A DNA stretch of 64,000 nucleotides, from positions 4,758,501 to 4,822,500 of the forward strand of contig JABWDB010000019.1 of assembly GCA_019614645.1 (NCBI GenBank). Reading direction: 5' to 3'. A program made the position numbers and the translations under genes. The notes beneath the pieces were generated by a model that saw nothing but the letters and a program-made list of their open reading frames with translations, did not search any database and had not been told where the DNA came from. The stretch is from Stratiolaelaps scimitus. Lineage: Eukaryota > Arthropoda > Arachnida > Mesostigmata > Laelapidae. This document shows positions 1 through 11,327 of the stretch, in pieces. Numbering within the stretch: the stretch's first letter is position 1; each line of letters starts with the position of its first letter.

Positions 1-1191
1 TTTAAAGCGTGATCTATCTAATGAGATGTGTGAGGAAAAAATATTAAATAGCCTATTTGAGTATTGTGACAACAATGATTTTCTACTCTGACGATATATT
101 TATTAGTCAAGAAAGAGAATCTTCGTCTTAAAGGAAACACATACAGACACATACACACGTGACACTCTATAGTGGTATATATCCTACAACACGCAATTCG
201 AACGTGACATATTAATCCCACATTATAATAAGAAGGGCACTTCTAGCTTATCAATTAGTCATCAAGCGTTCGTTCATGATCATTATGGTCATGCTTTATA
301 TTATCTCTCAATAATAAGTGCATCTAGTTTACAATTACTAGTGCAATTTACATCTAGTTTATTTATGTTTGTTTGACGATATATAAACCCTCTTAGTTAT
401 ACGAAGAAGCACAATTCGAATGAGCAATTACGTCGAGAGCGTTAGACCCGTTGGTGTACAAGGTTGGCATTTCATTAACCGATTTGTCCATGTTCCCTTG
501 CCACATATAGCGGTCGTTCTATAACGACCACGACAACCGTTCGGTACAACGCTGTGTCTCGTCCAACTCGAAACACGGCCGATACATGCCCTCAAGGGAT
601 GATCGGTTTTCTTTTCGTTGACGGCCGGCCCCCCAGCCGTTCTCCCGCGAGACACTTTTCGGTACTTATCGGTACCGTCGCATTACTACAACAAGTATCG
701 GGAGGTCAAATCGGTGGTGTCGAATGTGCCCTGCAACTGGTCTATTCGACTACGATACGTTGTTTAAGATTTTTTTGAACCATGCAACAGACTACTGACC
801 ACTGTTAAATCGTCGCCACATTGTCCGATCCAAGCTATCAAAGAGAGATCATTAATAGGCGAAGGTGCGTTCTGGAAACGAACGTTGAAAGAAAAAAAAA
901 ACAAGGTTCTTCTTTTACAGGCTGTGGGTCAGTGGACCAATATATCCAGGAGGTGCTAGTTTGTCCTTTGTCCTGAGGGGTTCACCCATTGTTCTCGATA
1001 GTTCACAAAGTAACTGTAGCACGACCAGTAATAATGCTTACCAGAATGGAGGCTTATAACTTGTGCTCGTACTCCAAATGTTTAGTTGAATGTATTGTGT
1101 GTTACCGTATAAAGGTGAATGCAACGTGTCAACATTGATCTTACAGGTGTTGTAATCGAAAGAAGTCAGAGAGAGAGAGAGAAAAAACGTC
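1..1191. other. Intergenic, no gene recognised
   Basis: The stretch is AT-rich with a GC-richer patch at about 540-720. That patch is open in one plus frame (554-778), but the product has no recognisable motif and no clear splice signals. I see no RNA gene or mobile element here. Confidence 0.5.
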
Positions 1192-1791
1192 ATGCATTTG
1201 AAAACGATATCATGCCAGCTACGCCTCTTGTTGCATCTTGCTGTGTTCGCACTTCTGATGGTGTCGCTAATTTCAATCGGTTCAACGACGGCCTGCAGTA
1301 AGTCAAATGATGTAGTATTTATTTAAGCGACCGACGTGAATCAATCTTTGGATAAGTAGTGAAACTGACTTTCACCATAAGCATGCACAGACACGAAACA
1401 GATATCGATGCGGAGGCCATCCATTTTTCCTCAGTCCATAGAAACCATACATTCAAACTCGCTTCTCGATTGTGGCCCAGCAGTATTTTCATTATTTTGA
1501 AATATATTATCCCTCGGTGCCTGTCATTGTTTCTTTATTCCTGCTAACTATATATATATATATTAATTGAAACATACGCTGACATTTAAAATATCTTGTG
1601 CAATACCATTGCTTCCAGTGATACGGCAGTCATGCGTCTGTCCACGGCGGGTTGGGGCAGAGCCCGTATGCGGCCAGGAACAAGGGAAATCGCCAAAAAC
1701 CTATCCAAATGCGTGTGAAACCATTTGCGCAAGCGCCGAAATCCTCTACCGTGGACCATGTAGAGGGTTGCCCGGTGACCTGGCGCCATAG
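1192..1791 (+). CDS. Secreted single-domain Kazal-type serine protease inhibitor (2 exons)
   Basis: The gene is built from two exons, 1192-1297 and 1619-1791, joined by a GTAAGT donor at 1298 and a TTCCAG acceptor ending at 1618; the phase matches (A|TG makes Met). The product is about 92 residues. Exon 1 encodes a signal peptide with a hydrophobic core (LLLHLAVFALLMVSLISIG) cut near STTAC. Exon 2 encodes one Kazal domain with six cysteines, in the order CVC, VCG, NAC, IC, GPC, and the hallmark TYPNAC. The first two cysteines are one residue apart, as in arthropod non-classical Kazal domains. The predicted P1 residue after the second Cys is Arg (CPR), suggesting trypsin-like targets. The VCG-to-TY loop is a few residues longer than usual. 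Two AATAAA signals (1996-2001, 2005-2010) follow the stop by about 205 bases. The family call is firm; the biological target is unknown. Confidence 0.85.
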
Positions 1792-1995
1792 ATAGTGGCC
1801 AACGATCAGCTGCAATTGTTTGCAGTTTTGCTTTGCTCATTGTGATCCATCTGATTTTGTCTCATTGGCCGACCACTCAATTCTGTTCTGAAAAAAAGTG
1901 TCGTACGACTGGCTGATACAAAAAGTTAGCTTAGAAACGTGTGCTCGTGTATGCTGTATCCATGTATTTGTACATCCAAAGTGCGTTGTCGTGCG

Positions 1996-2010
1996 AATAA
2001 ACACAATAAA
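1996..2010 (+). promoter_or_regulatory. Polyadenylation signals of the Kazal gene
   Basis: Two AATAAA hexamers overlap a short A-rich run about 205 bases after the Kazal stop codon. The position and strand fit the 3' end of that transcript. Confidence 0.5.
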
Positions 2011-2592
2011 TAGAAAACTAAATGTTCGACAGGGATTCAAAGAATACTTTTAAAGGAATATTGAAATTGCTCTTTACCACTGTAAGCCATAGCGCGAGCT
2101 GCCTAGAACAGATAGCACGCTAGATTCTTAGGGCGATGTAGTGAGTTCGGGTTGATTATTTAAAAATGCCGCTGTCAACAACATTAAGTGTGATATGTGT
2201 GCGTTTCATGAGACGTTTTTTTTAGAAAGGCCAAGCCTCTACGGCATGTCCCCATATGAAAATGTTTCTCATACACAAAGATCTCGGGGCTGCATCTGAC
2301 CATTTCAATCATTGAATTTATTGTTCAAATCATTACGAGTCGCTCCCGCCATCGAATTTAATATGATTTGTGAGAATATCGACATACGGAAAAATACCTT
2401 TTCACAAAAACTTTCCCACAGAAGCAAAAAAACAGATCGCAGATACTGGTCTGCCTATAAAGATCCTCCATTTCCCCAGCTATTCTAGGCACTTGGAGTT
2501 AGACAAAATTGAATTCGGCATGAAACCGGAGATTTGACTGTCATAACAATTTCTATCCATCTGGAGGACAGGTAGGCGAAACTCTCGGGAAA

Positions 2593-2763
2593 TCATTTTT
2601 CTCTGAGATGCGAGCATCTTTCAGGATCCACGTCCCACTGCCAGTTGAACGGCCTCCAACTGCACACCGTCGTTCGGTAGGCACCCACGTCGCGCACGCG
2701 CTTTACTGCCCGCCTGCCGTAATTGAGCCTGCCGGATGCGATCCCCGCCAGCTTACGTGGTAG
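2593..2763 (-). CDS. Possible terminal exon, Arg-rich, unknown
   Basis: An open frame of 57 codons on the minus strand ends at a TGA at 2593-2595. It is GC-rich compared with its flanks and encodes a basic stretch with dibasic sites (RRAVKR), then an aromatic Cys loop (CSWRPFNWQW) and a second Cys. This could be the last exon of a secreted peptide precursor, but no start, signal peptide or definite acceptor was found. It may equally be chance. Confidence 0.2.
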   Translation of the reverse strand, partial: LPRKLAGIASGRLNYGRRAVKRVRDVGAYRTTVCSWRPFNWQWDVDPERCSHLREK

Positions 2764-2791
2764 CTAACATTAAGTTAGATTCTGAAAATAA

Positions 2792-3001
2792 CTTGTTTTC
2801 GATGCCTACGTATATACGGGCATAATTTTCTACCCACGACTTGGAGTGCCCATCTCTTCCTCCTCTTTCACGGGCTTCAAGATCGACAGTCCTCTGCCAG
2901 ATAATGACATCGTTCGGAACCTGTTATTGCTTAGCATGTGTCCGAATCCTGAACTGAAGCAGGCTATATTTGATATGAAGAAAAACGGTGAAAGGAACTG
3001 A
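2792..3001 (+). CDS. Possible terminal exon, unknown protein
   Basis: A plus-strand frame is open for 70 codons and ends at a TGA at 2999-3001. Its translation looks protein-like (for example SPLPDNDIVRNLLLLSM and PNPELKQAIFDMKKNGERN). The best acceptor candidate is the AG at about 2844, which would make the exon start at GTGCCC. No family is recognised. The frame lies about 1.2 kb after the Kazal gene on the same strand but after its poly(A) signals, so it would belong to another transcript. Confidence 0.25.
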   Translation, partial: LVFDAYVYTGIIFYPRLGVPISSSSFTGFKIDSPLPDNDIVRNLLLLSMCPNPELKQAIFDMKKNGERN

Positions 3002-4536
3002 GAAAAATGACATCGGCGAGGTCCTAAATAACGATATTTATTGTTAGACAAAGCACCACCGTCTCCCTTGGCTTGGCCCGGCAAGGCGATATATGCCGTC
3101 GTATGCTAATTCCATATCACGGAGAAGAGGTTCGTGGAGCAGAGATGTCCACAGTGGATATCGACTGAAATTCTACTCTGAGACGCGCCATCTGTGCTGC
3201 AGATAATGACGTGGCAATCGCAAACTAATCTAGCTTTCGCACGTACTCAGGGTCTCAAGGTTAGTGCCATGATAATAACAATAATGATCATACTGCTGCT
3301 GCTGCTACCTGCTATAGCAAGAAGTGTGGGCCTCTTATTTGCATGCCGTACACTACTTCATACACTAGTACTAAGCAGAGCCTTTTTAAAAAGAACAAGC
3401 GGGAAATACAGGAGAACAACTAACTTGCGGCGGTGCCACCGCAAATGGCTTATCGGCCCGTCTATGAAGAAGTCTATACCGAATTCTCCCCCCCCCCCTC
3501 ATGATCTGTAGACTCTGCAATTTATTAAAAATGAGCACGCCACCAGTGTTCCACCGTCTGCGACGCAATCACAATGCGCTCTGGAAGATGTTTCCATTAC
3601 GGAAAACTCAAAACGCGTTGTCTGTGCAAAATTTACCAGTTGAACCGAACGTTGAATACGCTCCGCTTGCCTAGACTAGTTGGCACTGCTGGACGTCAAT
3701 CGTCCGACGCTGTTGTTTCGCTGTGCGCGATACGTGACATGACGGCAGAGACTACGCGTTAGATATGTTCGGGATTTACGCTGTCGTCAGCGGACGATTG
3801 TACTGCGGAAGTGGCCGCTGAAATCGAACCAGAGAACGAATGAACGTTAACGTAAAACTACCCTTTGAGTTCAACCTACGTGAGCGTGCGATAATTGAGA
3901 TAATTTGCTTGCTATTAACTACTATACATGTAAGCGAATCGAATAGTTTGCTTGAAACGTAGATACGCTAAGCTTTCTGGAGAGATCGTGTCGAGTCTTC
4001 TGCCGCAATCGAAGGGAGAGCCATAATTCCCTAGATATATGCAAAAATGTATATATTGCATATGTGCTACTTCACTTATTTACTTATCGGTTTATTGATA
4101 TTAAGCTTTGGCAAATTCGAGACCTAGGAGACATCGATAACATCGATGACTGCGATTGGGCTGATTGAATTTGCTGGATTTCAATAAAATTGACCAGTCT
4201 GCGATCTGTTCTGGGGAACCCACTACCGGCGGATCAAAGAAACGAGACAAAGATAAAAATATCGACTTCAATTATCCGTCTTAGAGCTGTGTTAGGGACG
4301 GAGAAGACCAATCTCCCCAGACCTAATATATATATATATATATATATATTAAAGTGAACCAATGAAATATTGTGGATGCCCATGGCAATGATGACGTCGT
4401 CGGCGGCGTCTCAAGATAGACTACAAATCAAGACGATATCTGAAGGAATCTGTCTCGAAAACAGGACAAAATGAGATCAAGCGGAGCTCCTCCCTTAGAA
4501 GGCTTTGGGAAAGAATGACTATAATTGCGTGAGAGC

Positions 4537-4562
4537 TAGATAGATAGATAGATAGATAGATA
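4537..4562. repeat. (TAGA)n tetranucleotide microsatellite
   Basis: The sequence shows about six consecutive TAGA units in a gene-free stretch. Confidence 0.85.
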
Positions 4563-5586
4563 TATAAAAAGGAGAGTGCGTTTCAACGTCACAAGGGCAG
4601 ATGTTGAAATTTCCTTATTAAATAATATTGAACAAAGGCACAAGCATATTCCTCCCAGTATGAACGGGTGCTGAAAATGTGCCCGGGTCACCTTTGGTAT
4701 ATGTTTTTCGGCAAACACTCGTAAGTATTTACGTAAAACGTGTACGAATATTATCACTGGCAACGTGCGAGTGAATCCGTAACTTTTTTCAATGATATTC
4801 CGATGAAAATATGACATTGTATGATAGCCTCAACGTTGTCAGTTCTCTGTAAAAAAATCTGTCAGCATCATTTCGCTCCTCAATCTGTGATGATTCGCCA
4901 AGCGTTAAAGTGCTGCATCCGTTGGCGCCTGCATATTTAATGTACGATACCTAGCATCGCCACTAAAGTATACGTGCGGACGACTGATCCAATCGTCAAT
5001 CAGCCTTGCAGAGCGTGACAGGCCATGTTACAGAACGAACACCCAAGGGATACAAGGGGGTTTCACGGATAGCGACGCGACAGTCACGTCGTACAAACAC
5101 GCATGCCCGAGATAAGACTGTGCACATCACCCAACCTCGCCAGATGTATGGGCCTCTTATGAGGACGCGACGCTTCAAACTAGATGCTCATTATACGCTT
5201 TTCTCACAGTATCTAACCCGGCATCCGAAGTAGCTTTTGGGCTATAGGCTCTAATTGGAGCGTAATTTTGTTCTTGTTCAAAAGTTGAAAAGGGAGCATT
5301 AGTTAACACTGCCTGTCGCTGTACAGCATATTTCACCGAGAAATCGAAGACAAGATGATATCGCATGTAAAGACGGACACGTTTGGTACTCTAGAATCTT
5401 CCGTTTTGATAATCTTGCTTACGATTCTCGTCTTTTATGTAGGGTCATGCAACTAAGATGACACTATTTCTTTAAAGCAACAATTTCTCATTACACTAAA
5501 ATTCCCCTCGAATTATCGAAAAGTTACATCAAAAATATTATCATATATTTATCGATGTGCCGTTTAGCCCTGAAAATCCACGCATG

Positions 5587-5587
<1 letters not shown>

Positions 5588-5619
<32 letters not shown>

Positions 5620-5632
5620 TATACATATATAT
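5588..5632. repeat. (AT)n microsatellite, interrupted
   Basis: An AT dinucleotide run of about 45 bases is interrupted by single G and C bases. It is one of roughly thirty such runs in the window. Confidence 0.9.
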
Positions 5633-7658
5633 CGATGCGTACATGGTTGAACTGTACGTCGAATCGTCATACAACAGGTACAAAATATTCAGAACAGCGC
5701 AGTCCAATGGCATTTTCGAATGCGCTCGTAGTTGGAATATTAGAGACTATTGATTTAACCTGCCGTAGAGGCACGATAAAACCTGTTCAACAAGAAATGC
5801 CATACACGGTGCCTCTATGGCGGTCACGGGAACTTGAATGCTGTTTGAAGCCACTTTCATGATTCCCTTTGTTAGGCAGATGGTGTTAAACTTAGATCGG
5901 CGTCCTCCGTGTGTGCCTTCACAATATCCTCATCAATTATCGGTGAAACGCGAGGGAATATGCCGCAGTGTAGGCGGACACTGATTGGGGCCTCCCATGG
6001 GATGATTTGTCGAATTATTTATACTTACGTTTGCGGAGGAAATACAAAAAAAAAGATTGAACCTCTCGAAAATGGTTGCATCATGTTCGCACAGCAAACA
6101 CGATGCTAGATACGGGATAGATAACTGCTAGATAACTGATACATAACTGCTCCTATATCGACAACTGGTAGATGACAGCTTTCAAATGAATCTTTTTATT
6201 AACGGAAAGCCACCTAAGATAAACGCGTCATACACCGTAGTAGTCGTCCATATTAAGACCAAGCTTACAAAATATACAATAGTTCAGCCATTCTACGACA
6301 TGACCTACGCCTTAGTAGTTTCTCAATGGGAAACGGCTAATGCACACACAACATTCAAGCAGTGAAAGTCCATCTCGTGGGTAACCGACTTCGAACAACG
6401 ACGACGATGTTCGCAATAAACATAGCTAGAGTATCTCGTGGCTTGTGTCGAGAAGGTGACGCTGGCTGGATCCAATTTCAGCCGTTGGCTCGGCACCAGT
6501 CGAGTTGGCGGTTCATTCAAGATGTGGCATTAACGTGCCATTTAGACAAAAGTGAGTGTAGAGTTACATTTGCTCGACCACGATGAGATACACTCGGACT
6601 AGTGCATACAATTCATTGGCTCGTACCATAGAAAAATGCTCAAGGGAGCAAGTCAACAACAAAACTGCCGCACGTATCGCACCACCGTGTGTTGGATGAT
6701 GGTGGCAGGAACAGCCTGTACGGGCTAATATCGGAATGGTAACAGAGCATTGTATGCGTCAAATGTCACATGTTTACAATTGCAGATTGAATAACGGTTG
6801 TAGATTGAGTCACGAACGAATGTCGAATGCCGCTCGCAGAAGGTCAGAGCAGTTCGACGGATTGACATGCCACACACACACATACAACATCCATCGAAGG
6901 GTTTAATCGGGTGATATGACATCGTACGAAGTCTCTAGATTGTTTAAGATCGGCGTCACTCGGTCAAATGAAAACACGAGTCGTTGTGGCCCCGCGCCAA
7001 CGCGCGTTCCTAGAGCACCCGATAGGTCCAACTTCGGAGTAAAGGTTGGCCCCGAACACATCTCACGTCAATTTTTCAATAAGTTTCTCCAAGCGTTATA
7101 CCCTGCACGATGCGACACAAAACTAAATAATAAGCAGACACTTTATCCTGTATATAACATAATTCTATATCAGATTAGGTAGAATCGATGCTCACCAGGA
7201 CAATGATGAGGACACTGGACGCCGTGTCCTGCAGAGAGAAAATTGCCCATTTTGATAACCGAGTATGCCGCCTCGATTATAGGCGTCGGACAGTTGGACG
7301 CAAGCGATAACAGCTGAACACACTCCATATATTCGTGAAGGAGTCTGTTGAGAACATCGACACGTAAAAGGAAAGGGCAATGGTAAGGAACGTGCAATTG
7401 TTGGCACCATTGGTATATCGTGTGTTTTTAAACACTGCATTGGTTACGTTTCATACGTGATCTATGTCGATAACATATACATGGAAGGAATGTTCTCTCT
7501 CTCATAATCGTTGTTTCTTTATTGCTATTTGGCAGCAATGTGCGATTTTTTTTTGTTACTAGAGTAAATTCAAATGTACAAACTATAAAGAGATATAGAC
7601 TCGAGCACTTCCTGACAAGTTTGTCGTTGTGATCTTCACCTAGGCACCTAGCCGTAAC

Positions 7659-8246
7659 TTACGCACATCGAAGCCGATGAATTTTCCTAAATTGCAATGT
7701 TGCCAATCGAGCCTTATTGCACAGTTCAATAAAGCTTCTCACGCTACTTGGGTCACATCTGGCTACGTCGAGAAGACCCTCCTTTAGCAGATCAATTTCG
7801 TAGATTTTGTCAGCCCCAATGGATTTCGAGGGCTCACGATCGAGTCGACGAATAACCTTGGTTTTTCTAACATACTTCCACACATCTCCAGGTTGGTTCG
7901 ACACTCGAGACTTCCACGTCTCTTCGATGAAGGACAACACCTTGTGATCACGGGTACCATTCTCGTGGAATACCTCGTAGGTCTTCACGTGATGCCCGCC
8001 CTTCTCTGACTCCGATACGAGAATTCGCTTCCGCTTCGATCGGGCGGGCTCCCGTAGATTTCTGCCTGAACGCCTCCGATACACTAAAGTCTGACTCTTG
8101 AACACTGGTCCGAAATATTCGCCAGTTTCACTAACGTCCGTAGGTGCCGAAGCATCGGATTCATTGTTGCCGCGTTTGCCGAAGTTCGCATCAGAAGCGC
8201 GGATAAGCGCGATTATAAGAGCCAATGGTACAACGAGTGTATCCAT
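7659..8246 (-). CDS. Secreted basic protein of unknown family
   Basis: One open frame runs from an ATG at 8246 to a stop at 7659 and gives a 195-residue protein. The first 20 or so residues form a clear signal peptide (MDTLVVPLALIIALIRASDA). The mature part begins acidic and polar (ESDASAPTDVSETGEY) and becomes strongly basic, with runs such as RRRSGRNLREPARSKRKR that could be proprotein-cleavage sites. The C-terminal half contains a Trp/Lys-rich segment (ETWKSRVSNQPGDVWKYVRK) and four cysteines or fewer. I do not recognise a domain. The stop of the upstream neighbour lies about 8 bases before this ATG, so the two may be tandem genes, or this ATG may lie in an intron of a joined transcript (see that entry). 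Confidence 0.5.
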   Translation of the reverse strand: MDTLVVPLALIIALIRASDANFGKRGNNESDASAPTDVSETGEYFGPVFKSQTLVYRRRSGRNLREPARSKRKRILVSESEKGGHHVKTYEVFHENGTRDHKVLSFIEETWKSRVSNQPGDVWKYVRKTKVIRRLDREPSKSIGADKIYEIDLLKEGLLDVARCDPSSVRSFIELCNKARLATLQFRKIHRLRCA

Positions 8247-8253
8247 CGGGTTG

Positions 8254-8469
8254 TCATATCGCAATCACGGAGTTGCTCACCAGAAGACTTCGTTGAAGGG
8301 AGAGCCTCGATGCGGAGTTTCCCGTGGTGTCGGAGAGATGAACTGTTGCTTTCAGCTTACGATATTCGCCCGTGTTTGCTGCAGCTGTACGCGTTTCTAC
8401 CTCAACCGCCTCAACTGTCTGGATCCCGCACTCAACGAAAATGAGAGCACAGACAAACAATAGTAACAT
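8254..8469 (-). CDS. Secreted protein, probable first exon, unknown family
   Basis: An ATG at 8469 opens a frame with a good signal peptide (MLLLFVCALIFVECGIQTVEA) followed by a polar stretch (TGEYRKLKATVHLSDTTGN). Read straight through, it ends at a TGA at 8254. A GTGAGC donor at 8280 would instead end the exon in phase 0 at 8281. A phase-0 AG inside the downstream secreted frame (before SQTLVYRRR) could accept it, producing a fused secreted protein. Both this and the downstream frame carry the tripeptide context TGEY, a hint of duplication but too short to prove it. No family is recognised. Confidence 0.4.
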   Translation of the reverse strand: MLLLFVCALIFVECGIQTVEAVEVETRTAAANTGEYRKLKATVHLSDTTGNSASRLSLQRSLLVSNSVIAI

Positions 8470-10210
8470 TTCTGTATCTTGCCCGAATACGATGTACGTG
8501 AATCTCCCTCTCACATCCAGTATCGCAGGTGCAGCTGCTCGCGATTGATCGTCTTACTTCGCGTTTGACAGCTTGCTAAAATTGATGGTGCTGACACCGT
8601 TGGACATCAGTCAGAGCTCGCTGGGAGAAACAGAAGAACAATGGCTGTATATCGATAGATCGCTCGTTTCACTTTTCCAGTGCAATTCTTACTGTTGCGT
8701 AGACAATACGTAGATCGCCCTCTAGGCAAAATCACCCCAACTCGTACTGGGCCCTACTACCTCCCACAAGGATATGAGGTATCCCCACCGAATAAACAGA
8801 CATCAGTTTCATCGTTCAAAATATACCGTATTTATTTTGTATAGGTAGGTCATATTTTAAGGAGTGATCTGGTGCGAATAAATTAAAGCTTCTGCTTATT
8901 CGTGTTGCCCGCCTGTGCTATGGTCACCTTCTCAAACCAACTGTCCACTATATCGTGATCTTAACACGACACAACCCACTCCTTCTCACGGAGGGTATTG
9001 TTACTATTGTGCAATTGCCGGCTGGAGAACGCTTATCCATCGAAACTCGCTCTCCAGTGAAATCCGTGAAAAGTAATAATATTAGTAATAACAGCAACCG
9101 TAAACGGTGTAGATTAAATACGTCTGCTGTGTGCTCGCCTTAACTACGGATGACGTTTCCCATTGTTCGCACGCGTGGAGTATATATATATATATATATA
9201 TATATAGTATATTTACAGGTTTCTGGTATTTGGATTGTGTGGAAAGCACTCCATGGCTTAGTATAATAATAAGTACTATTTACATATTATAGATTAGCGC
9301 GGTGTACTCTGGGAGAGTGATGCACATTTGCATTTAAAGGATTGTCGTCCCTCTTATCAAGCCTTAGCAGTTGTACCCTGGACTAAGTTAGATGTGTAAG
9401 GCTGTGAGTAGTCAGTCCGTGGGAACATCCACTTACTTTACGAGAGAGACAGACAGTGAATGAAGGATGGACGTGCAGCTATTCAACTATTCAAGTGGTG
9501 TATACAGACGCATACACCTTTTGGCTATAGAATTTCGTACTATTTCGAATGCACAGAGCACCGTCGTTGCAGGAGTACATAGAGATTAAGTGTGCGGATC
9601 TGCAGGTCACCCTACATGACCGATATTGGGATCTATATGTTAGATCCAACATATAGATCAGGCCAACCTGACTTTAAAATATGCATACCTTTAGAGAAAT
9701 GGGGCCATTCAAGCACTGTATGATGCTGCGTGTGTCCTTTATAACCCGCATTAGACATGAAAATATAGCTAAATGCTGATGAAATCTCATCGGGCGCGAA
9801 GCACGATCACGCAAGGCAGCACTCCCCCATTCCAAGTTTGAATCTCACGCTTGTATATATAAAGCAATCATTGATAGCTAGACACGCCTCACAAGGGAGC
9901 ACGAACGATACGTAATACTGTGTAAATACTGTACGTAATAGTGTCACAGATTCGTATTGAGTGCAATAAGCGACAGCGCAAAACAACCGAATTACTGTCT
10001 TGTTGTAGAGAAAGCTATTTCGACAGCACACGGTGAAGAAGGAGTTTCACCCATTATTTTTTCTCGCTTTTTTTCTGAGTTTCTTCGCTGCCTATGTTCA
10101 TCGGTCACCGGAAGACAAACAAATCGAACAAACCACTAAACCACGAGTATATATATATATCACTTTCCGTTTGCCGTGAACAGCGCTGCCGCCCGATTAG
10201 GCTACAATCA
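8470..10210. other. Intergenic with microsatellite and short palindrome
   Basis: No gene is recognised. The stretch contains an (AT)n run at 9180-9207 and a perfect short inverted repeat at 9629-9658. WD40 coding that could complete the WDR91-type gene to the right was looked for and not found. Confidence 0.45.
9180..9207. repeat. (AT)n microsatellite
   Basis: A pure AT dinucleotide run of about 28 bases. Confidence 0.9.
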
Positions 10211-11327
10211 TTATTTGCCTTGTTGACTCTGAGCAATCACGTAGAAATCATCGATCAGCTCCTCTGGCGCTCGGAGCGCATGCTCAGGACTGAATTCCGA
10301 CTTTTTCTGGGCACCGGCATCGCCGCGAAGTGCGGTCAGCTGCCGCCGCAGAGAGTCATTCTCCTCCTGTAGCTCCTTGATCCGATTGGCGTCCTCCTCG
10401 TACTGAAGCAGCGTCGGCAGTGGCGCACTCTGGAAGACTACCGAGAGAAGGTTTCGAAGCGACACCATGAGTGACTCCTGCCAGTGGCGAGTGAAGTAGA
10501 GCTGGAACACGGGATTCTCCTCGGGTGCCTTCACAAACGGCAGCACGAACCACTCCTTCCACTCGGGTTGGCCTTGAATTTCTGGCGTCATCTTTTCGAA
10601 GAACTCTGTTACCTGAACGAGCAGACATCGAACGACGACAATGTTAGATAACAACAACGCTCTGACGTGTTCGAAAGGCTTCTTAGGTAGCCTTGTCGCT
10701 CGCTTATACGGTAGAGCAAGTGACGTTCTTGCTGTGGGAAATCCTTCAACAGCTTGAATTGCCAGAAAGGGCTGTACCACTTTTGACTAGCGAAAATATG
10801 CGTATGTATGTACAAGTGTCTCCCTTGATATTTTAAATATGCTAAATATTGGCAAAATGAAGGGTACCGAAGAAAGACTGAGCACAATTAGGTACATGTA
10901 TGCCATATTCAGACGTTTAAGACACGCTAAGATAAGATAACACAAGTAACGAAGTCATCTGTCCATAGCAGTCGTCTGTCCAAGATCGTTATTATAGCCA
11001 GCTCACCTTATCGGCTTTGCCAGCACTGACGCAAGTCACAAGGTAGAGGCGATACAGGCCAAGCTCCATTTTGCGCACGGGATTCTGGTACGAGTGCTCC
11101 AAGCGGCGGAACATTTGAGTGTCTAGATGATGCCAGGTGTCACGCAGCGCCTCGAGCTCGCCCGCGTCAATGTGTCCAGCGAGCGACTCCACGATTTTGT
11201 CAGCTCGCATCGCCCGGGTCCGATCGTTCTTCTGATCAACCTCGAACGATCTCAAGGTACTCACAAATCCCCGATAGAGGAGGTAGTCTCGGACCAGCTC
11301 GTCCACATACTGAATGGCGGACGCCAT
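10211..11327 (-). CDS. WDR91: WDR91-type LisH protein lacking WD40 repeats (2 exons)
   Basis: Exon 1 (11327-11007) and exon 2 (10612-10211) join in phase 0 through a GTGAGC donor and a TTCAG acceptor, giving 240 residues. Exon 1 starts with a LisH-type helix pair (YVDELVRDYLLYRGF) and continues into the CTLH-like region (DTWHHLDTQMFRRLEHSY). Exon 2 matches the WDR91 segment before the linker (EFFEKM, WKEWFVLPFV, SLRNLLSVVFQ), then a coiled coil (ANRIKELQEENDSLRRQL). WDR91 acts with WDR81 on endosomes to limit PI3P formation during early-to-late conversion; the family protein normally continues into seven WD40 repeats, total near 750 residues. Here a TAA follows IAQSQQGK and no WD40 coding is seen to the left. 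Either this is a short paralog or isoform, or a donor upstream of the stop (for example TAC|GTGATT) leads to exons outside the window. Confidence 0.8.

Larger units (their letters stand above)
3002..7658. other. Gene-poor stretch with microsatellites
   Basis: No gene is secured here. The stretch holds (AT)n runs at 4326-4350 and 5588-5632, a TAGA tetranucleotide run at about 4537-4562, and coding-like fragments at 3410-3860. Open frames at 5557-5862 and 6916-7182 show no motif and no consistent splice sites. Confidence 0.4.

Noticed and set aside
5557..5862. Plus frame containing an Ile-Tyr run
   Set aside because: The repeated Ile-Tyr comes from an (AT)n microsatellite, and the rest shows no motif.
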